A stretch of 64,000 bases of DNA, taken from positions 1 to 64,000 of the forward strand of contig JAJTHN010000001.1 of assembly GCA_021297895.1 (NCBI GenBank), in the 5' to 3' direction. Each line of letters begins with the position of its first letter. Within the stretch, counting starts at the first letter, position 1. Shown one piece after another: positions 59,632 to 64,000 of this stretch. A model generated the notes under the pieces. It made no database searches. It saw nothing but the letters and a program-made list of their open reading frames with translations, and was not told the origin of the DNA. This stretch comes from Phycisphaeraceae bacterium (lineage in GTDB: Bacteria > Planctomycetota > Phycisphaerae > Phycisphaerales > UBA1924). A program made the translations under genes and the position numbers.

Positions 59632-61596
59632 GTGAGTTCCAACGCCGCCATCGCCCGCCGACTCGCGCTCATGGCCCAGATGCTCGACCTGCTCGGCGAG
59701 GACAGCTTCCGCTCCTCCGCCCACGCCCGCGCCTCTCGCGCGATCGAGGACTGGCCCGCCGATCTGCACGCGATCGTTCGCGAGAACGCCGCGGGCGACA
59801 CCGCCAAGGCGCGGCTGATGGAGATCGACGGCATCGGCGCCAAGATGGCCGACAAGATCATCGAGTTCGTCCGCACGGGCCGGATCGCCGAGGGGGATGA
59901 ACTGGCCGCGCGCGTGCCGCAGGGCCTGCTGGAACTGCTCCGCGTGCCGGGGCTGGGGCCGAAGACCGTCCGGGCGATGTGGACCGAACTGGGCATCGTG
60001 GATGTTGCGTCGCTCAAGGCGAAGATCGCCGACGGCTCGCTGCGTTCGCTGCCGCGCATGGGCCAGAAGGCCGTGGACAAGATCGCCGCGTCGCTGGACC
60101 TACTCGGCGAGGCCGATCGTCGCCTGCACATCGGCCCGGCGAGCGTGATCGCCGAGTCGCTGGTCGGTCTGATGAAGTCGATCCCCGGCGTTGCCGACGC
60201 GGCGTATGCCGGCTCGCTCCGCCGCGGACGCGAGACCGTCGGCGACATCGATGTGCTCGTCGCCACCGGCGACCCCGCCGCCGCCAGGGCCGCGGGCGAG
60301 GCGTTCCGCACGATGCCCGGCGTGACCACCGTGCTGGCCGCGGGCGAGAGCAAGAGCAGCGTCCGCGTCGCGGTGGCGCGCGATGCCCGCTGGGACGACG
60401 GGCAGTCCGCCGACGCCGCGGGCGGCGGGCAGACGGTCCAGGTCGACCTGCGCATCGTGCACCCCGATGCCTTCGGCGCCGCGCTGATGTACTTCACCGG
60501 CAGCAAGGAACACAACGTCGCCATGCGCCAGCGCGCCCTGAGCATGGGCCTGACGCTCAACGAGTACGGCCTGTTTCCCGAGGATTCCGCCAGCACCGAG
60601 CCGCCGCAGTCCCGCGGCGTGCGCCCCATCGCGGCCCGGACCGAGCAGGAGGTCTTCGCCAAGCTCGGCCTGCCATGGATCCCGCCCGAACTGCGCGAGG
60701 GCCAGGGTGATGTCGCATCGCATGTCGCACCGCGGCAGATCGCCGAACTGGTCGACGTCCCCCACATCCGCGCCGAACTCCACGCCCACACCACCGCCAG
60801 CGACGGCGTGCTGAGCATCATCGAACTGGCCACCCGCGCCAAGGCCCGCGGCTTCCACACCATCGCCGTCACCGATCACTCGCGCTCCAGCACCATCGCC
60901 CGCGGCCTCGATTCGGGCCGCCTGCGCGAACACATCAAGGCCATCCATGCCGCGCGGCAGCAGATCGACGGCATCACCATCCTCGCCGGCAGCGAGGTCG
61001 ACATCCTCGCCGACGGCTCGCTGGATTATGACGACGACCTGCTCGCGCAACTGGACATCGTCGTCGCCAGCCCGCACGCGGCACTCTCGCAGGACCCCGC
61101 CACCGCGACGGCAAGGCTGCTCAAAGCAATCCAACATCCCGCCACGCGCATCCTGGGCCACCCCACGGGCCGGCTCGTCCTCCGCCGTCAGGGCCTCGAG
61201 CCCGCGATGGACGAACTCTTCGCCGCCGCGGCGGAGCACGATGTCGCCATGGAGATCAACGCCCACTGGATGCGCCTGGACCTCCGCGACACCCACGCCC
61301 GCCGCGCGCTCGAACTCGGCTGCATGCTCGCGATCAACTGCGACGTCCACTCGCCGGGCGACTACGACAACCTCCGCTTCGGCGTGATGACCGCTCGCCG
61401 CGCCGGCGCACCGGCGGGCCGCGTCGTCAACACCCTCGACCACGACACGCTGCACAAGTGGCTGCGGCGGGAGGTGCGCTTGAGCCCGGGGGCGAGCGAG
61501 GCAGCACGCGGCGGCACGCCGGCCGTCGCACCAAAAACCGCGCCCGCAACTGCCGCCAAGGCCGCCAAGCCTCGCGTGCGGTCAAAGAAGCCCTGA
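59632..61596 (+). CDS. polX: DNA polymerase X family protein with PHP domain
   Basis: A 654-residue family X polymerase with exonuclease-like PHP domain, acting in base-excision repair and gap filling. The N-terminal HhH modules contain EIDGIGAKMADKI and RVPGLGPKTVRAMW. The nucleotidyltransferase core has AGSLRRGRETVGDIDVLV with the catalytic aspartates. The PHP domain has RAELHAHTTASDGV, ITDHSR-type metal residues (AVTDHSRSS), AGSEVDILADG, GHPTGRL and AINCDVHSP. It ends in a Lys/Ala-rich tail. GTG at 59632 has AAGGAG 7 nt upstream. Its last 300 nt are duplicated at 63006-63306. Confidence 0.94.
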   Translation: MSSNAAIARRLALMAQMLDLLGEDSFRSSAHARASRAIEDWPADLHAIVRENAAGDTAKARLMEIDGIGAKMADKIIEFVRTGRIAEGDELAARVPQGLLELLRVPGLGPKTVRAMWTELGIVDVASLKAKIADGSLRSLPRMGQKAVDKIAASLDLLGEADRRLHIGPASVIAESLVGLMKSIPGVADAAYAGSLRRGRETVGDIDVLVATGDPAAARAAGEAFRTMPGVTTVLAAGESKSSVRVAVARDARWDDGQSADAAGGGQTVQVDLRIVHPDAFGAALMYFTGSKEHNVAMRQRALSMGLTLNEYGLFPEDSASTEPPQSRGVRPIAARTEQEVFAKLGLPWIPPELREGQGDVASHVAPRQIAELVDVPHIRAELHAHTTASDGVLSIIELATRAKARGFHTIAVTDHSRSSTIARGLDSGRLREHIKAIHAARQQIDGITILAGSEVDILADGSLDYDDDLLAQLDIVVASPHAALSQDPATATARLLKAIQHPATRILGHPTGRLVLRRQGLEPAMDELFAAAAEHDVAMEINAHWMRLDLRDTHARRALELGCMLAINCDVHSPGDYDNLRFGVMTARRAGAPAGRVVNTLDHDTLHKWLRREVRLSPGASEAARGGTPAVAPKTAPATAAKAAKPRVRSKKP

Positions 61597-61610
61597 GCCG
61601 TAACGCGACA

Positions 61611-62330
61611 TCATTGCAATTCGGCGAGGTCTTCAAGAATCCAAGGCCAGAACGAAATATCGGAGAAGCCGCTACGGTCCGACTCGGTACGCACCAACGC
61701 CTGAGTGCGCTCAATGACCGCCGTCGCCGCTCCTCGGTCACGCGGCCGCTGCTCAAAGAGCTCGATGACTTGTGCGCTGACTTCGAGCACCTCGCGATCG
61801 AACGCCTCTCGCGTCACCGGCACCAGGCACCGCAGCGCCGGCACGGCGGCCGACGGCTTGGGCGGCCGAACCAGGGAAGTCTTGGCCAGAGGGCGAAACT
61901 GCTCGGGAACGAGTTCCTCGTCCTCCGCGTCGCGCGGCCTCGGCGGCTTGCCGCCGAGACCGAAGTGGTCCCGCAGCGTGACCAGCATCAGGCCGCAGAA
62001 GTGGATATCTTCATATCCACCAACAGCCGGGCCAAGTGTGAATTGCTCGAGAAGCACGCTCGCCGCGACGAGATGATGGGGCCGGACATACTCCCGCTTG
62101 TTCATCGCCGAGCACATGTTCAATTGAAGCTGATCCCGAAACTCGAACGTCGCTTCGGTGATCGGTGTCGCAACTCCTGCACGGGCGAGGCCTTCGTTGA
62201 TAAGATCGATCTCAACCGCGATCGGATACATAAACATGTCCGCGACGTGCTCGGGCGTCATCGCCATCACCGCGTTGACGCGAAACGATGTCCAGTCGTG
62301 AATCCCGGGGATGTGCTGCGGTGCGGTCAT
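61611..62330 (-). CDS. Hypothetical protein, duplicated
   Basis: A 239-residue protein of no recognised family. It has a mostly helical character with the histidine- and cysteine-containing stretch IHFCGLMLVTLRDHFGLGG (about residues 115-135), followed by PPRPRDAEDEE, and ends WPWILEDLAELQ. No signal peptide or membrane helix is seen. ATG at 62330 is chosen; an in-frame extension upstream has no support. It is convergent with polX (14 nt apart). A second copy lies at 63321 and beyond. The central part is almost identical in the two copies, but the N-terminal third has diverged, which suggests local gene conversion or uneven selection. Confidence 0.65.
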   Translation of the reverse strand: MTAPQHIPGIHDWTSFRVNAVMAMTPEHVADMFMYPIAVEIDLINEGLARAGVATPITEATFEFRDQLQLNMCSAMNKREYVRPHHLVAASVLLEQFTLGPAVGGYEDIHFCGLMLVTLRDHFGLGGKPPRPRDAEDEELVPEQFRPLAKTSLVRPPKPSAAVPALRCLVPVTREAFDREVLEVSAQVIELFEQRPRDRGAATAVIERTQALVRTESDRSGFSDISFWPWILEDLAELQ

Positions 62331-62590
62331 GTGTCGGTTTTCTCGATCCTTGAGCGATAGACTCTCGACCACCAAACGGCTCGGCACACTGCCAGAGCCC
62401 GAACAGGCAGTGATCACGGAGCGACCACACTGTGGAGGACCCGATGCTCCGCTCGGACTGAAGATAATCGTATCGCCTTGTCCGCTCCCTCTCTCGGCGT
62501 GCGACCAATGGTGGCCGAGCAGCGCGTTCGCGGCTGGTCCCGAGGTGGGGCCGGCGATCGCCGGGAACCTCGGCCGCTCGGAGTTGACCC

Positions 62591-62944
62591 ATGAAGTTCG
62601 CCGTCATCGTGTATGAGAAGCCGTCGGAGATGAGCGCCCGCAGCGACCCGCAGCGTCAGCAGGCCTATTGGGGCTCGTACGGCGCGTACAACCAGGCGCT
62701 GAAGGACTCGGGCGTTGCCGCGGGCGGCACCGCGCTGCAGCCGCCGGACACGGCGACGACGATCCGCCTGCAGGCCGGCAAACTGCACGTGCAGGACGGG
62801 CCGTACGCCGACACCAAGGAGCAGCTCGGCGGGATGTTCCTCATCGATGTGAAGAATCTGGACGAGGCGATCGCCTGGGCCCAGCGCTGCCCCGCCGCGG
62901 CCCACAGCGCGGTGGAGGTCCGCCCGGTGCTGGAGATGGCGTGA
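62591..62944 (+). CDS. YCII-domain (DGPF) protein
   Basis: A 117-residue protein of the YCII-related family: MKFAVIVYEKPSEMSARSD, then VQDGPYADTKEQLGGMFLIDV, where DGPY[AT]D-[TS]-KE is the diagnostic pattern, and AIAWAQRCPAAAHSAVEVRPV. The fold is ferredoxin-like; members often accompany ECF sigma factors and may be small enzymes, but no sigma factor is next to it here. GGAG lies 7 nt before ATG. It lies inside a tandem duplication unit and should recur about 1710 nt later, beyond the window, if the duplication is complete. Confidence 0.87.
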   Translation: MKFAVIVYEKPSEMSARSDPQRQQAYWGSYGAYNQALKDSGVAAGGTALQPPDTATTIRLQAGKLHVQDGPYADTKEQLGGMFLIDVKNLDEAIAWAQRCPAAAHSAVEVRPVLEMA

Positions 62945-63005
62945 GCGATGCCGAGCAACCGCGGCAAGGCCGCGACGGGTTCGACCCGGGCCAGGCGCAT
63001 GATCG

Positions 63006-63306
63006 CGCCCGCCGCGCGCTCGAACTCGGCTGCATGCTCGCGATCAACTGCGATGTGCACTCGCCCGGCGACTACGACAACCTCCGCTTCGGCGTGATGA
63101 CCGCCCGCCGCGCCGGCGCACCGGCGGGCCGCGTCGTCAACACCCTCGACCACGACACGCTGCACAAGTGGCTGCGGCGGGAAGTGCGGCTGAGCCCGGG
63201 GACGGCACCGGCTGCACGCGGCGTCAAGCCGGCCGCCGCGCCGAAACCCGCGCCCGCAACGGCCGCCAAGGCCACCAAGCCGCGCACGCGGTCGAAGAAG
63301 CCCTGA
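63006..63306 (+). pseudogene. Duplicated 3' fragment of polX
   Basis: About 100 codons matching the end of PolX (ALELGCMLAINCDVHSP, HDTLHKWLRREVRLSP, then a diverged Lys/Ala-rich tail). It follows the YCII stop codon by about 60 nt, with no start or catalytic domain, so it is a non-functional by-product of the tandem duplication. The tail has diverged more than the core (TAPAARGVKPAAAPKPAP against ASEAARGGTPAVAPKTAP). Confidence 0.85.
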
Positions 63307-63320
63307 GTCGCAACGCGGCA

Positions 63321-64000
63321 TCATTGCATTTCGGCGAGATCTTCAAGAATCCAAGGCCAGAACTTAACATCGGAGAAGCGGCTCCGCTCCGACTGCGTGC
63401 GCACCAAGGCTCGCGTGCGATCAAGGACCGCAGAAGCCGCTCCACGGTCGCGCGGCCGCTGATCGAAGAGTTCGATGATCTGCGCGCTGACTTCGAGCAC
63501 CTCGCGATCGAACGCCTCTCGAGTCACCGGCACCAGGCACCGCAGCGCCGGCGCGGCGGCCGACGGCTTGGGCGGCCGAACCAGCGAAGTCTTGGCCAGA
63601 GGGCGAAACTGCTCGGGAACAAGTTCCTCGTCCTCCGCGTCGCGCGGCCTCGGCGGCTTGCCGCCGAGGCCGAAGTGGTCCCGCAGCGTGACCAGCATCA
63701 GGCCGCAGAAGTGGATGTGTTCATAGATACTCGCGGGCGGCCCCAACGTGAATGATTCCATGAGTACGCACGCGCTGACCAGATGATGGGGCAGGACATA
63801 CTCCCGCTTGTTCATCGCCGAGCACATCGTGAGTTCAAGGTGATCCCGAAACTCGAAAGTGGTTTTGGTGATCGGATTCGCAATCCTTGCTCCGGAGAGT
63901 CCTTCATTGACAAGATCAAACTCAACCGTCATCGGATACATGAATATGTCCACGACATGCTCGGGCGTCATCGCCAGAACCGCATTGACGCGGAACGATG
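63321..64000 (-). CDS. Hypothetical protein, second copy (5' part beyond window)
   Basis: A partial paralogue of the gene at 61611-62330, at least 226 residues, ending WPWILEDLAEMQ. The visible start MTPEHVVDIFMYP is internal; the frame continues to the window edge as SFRVNAVLAMTPEH, matching the first copy. It shares the IHFCGLMLVTLRDHFGLGG stretch and the conserved block to PKPSAA almost exactly, while residues before about 105 differ (LINEGLARAG against LVNEGLSGAR). Intact in this window, so both copies may be functional. Family unknown. Confidence 0.65.
   Translation of the reverse strand, partial: SFRVNAVLAMTPEHVVDIFMYPMTVEFDLVNEGLSGARIANPITKTTFEFRDHLELTMCSAMNKREYVLPHHLVSACVLMESFTLGPPASIYEHIHFCGLMLVTLRDHFGLGGKPPRPRDAEDEELVPEQFRPLAKTSLVRPPKPSAAAPALRCLVPVTREAFDREVLEVSAQIIELFDQRPRDRGAASAVLDRTRALVRTQSERSRFSDVKFWPWILEDLAEMQ

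Larger units (their letters stand above)
61296..63005. repeat. Tandem duplication, unit 1 (period 1710)
   Basis: From CGCCCGCCGCGCGCTCGAAC in the 3' end of polX at 61296, sequence matches 63006 onward with constant offset 1710, no indel across the polX 3' end or the start of the next gene. The unit covers polX 3' end, the hypothetical at 61611-62330 and the YCII gene. Confidence 0.85.
63006..64000. repeat. Tandem duplication, unit 2 (partial, runs past window edge)
   Basis: The second copy of the unit, starting at CGCCCGCCGCGCGC and continuing to the window edge with constant offset 1710 against unit 1 as far as visible. The copies differ at scattered positions, so the event is not recent. 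Confidence 0.85.

Overview
The window is GC-rich and densely coded. It looks like a planctomycete of the class Phycisphaerae. The evidence is secreted proteins ending in tandem N-T-D-G...V-D-N-G-D-F repeats (GC-type dockerin-like), VPTPA/VPTPG-type PEP-CTERM tails with terminal RRRR, DUF1559-like pseudopilins, and a KDO pathway gene that implies an outer membrane. This assignment is by pattern and has not been checked by search.

Layout. 1-3056: three small orphan membrane-anchored proteins, each preceded by a copy of a decaying interspersed repeat. 3057-7901 (minus): an ACT-domain protein, an iscS-iscU-iscA operon with a decayed four-helix-bundle (S23) relic between iscS and iscU, and a hypothetical protein. 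7922-11497: a truncated HAF-repeat surface protein, a PEP-CTERM protein and a double-thioredoxin protein, with clear terminators. 11835-20155: mfd, a secreted hypothetical, a short promoter-to-terminator transcript, folP and a Gfo/Idh/MocA-like protein. 20204-23958: RNase P RNA, DUF3088, an S1-repeat protein and a 3D-domain protein. 24457-30243: an envelope lipoprotein operon (LpoB-like, second lipoprotein, COG3014-like, YcfL-like, and a 653-residue periplasmic protein). 30304-33095: an operator-controlled operon of a pseudopilin and two paralogous secreted proteins, probably metal (zinc) responsive. 33093-37101: Bcp peroxiredoxin, DUF4126, DUF456, M20 amidohydrolase, kdsA. 37243-44277: a sugar dehydrogenase-like secreted protein, a polyferredoxin-TPR fusion, a MauE-thioredoxin fusion and another dockerin-like protein. 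44433-52379: tryptophan 2,3-dioxygenase, psuG, two aldehyde dehydrogenases, a phosphatase-cytochrome c fusion, a SIMPL protein and deoC, which suggests nucleoside and deoxyribose catabolism. 52518-61596: GNAT, an orphan topoisomerase VI subunit A, TolC, a GH35 protein and PolX. 61296-64000: a diverged tandem duplication with period 1710.

Three things stand out. First, about a dozen genes have a TANNNT -10 hexamer 5-8 nt upstream of the start codon and no Shine-Dalgarno, which implies widespread leaderless mRNAs. Second, two palindromic operators bracket the -10 of the secreted-protein operon, and the start codon lies inside the second one. Third, there are unusual fusions: a tyrosine-phosphatase-like domain with a c-type haem site, and a polyferredoxin with TPRs coupled to a MauE-thioredoxin. 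No CRISPR array, intact transposase or tRNA was recognised.
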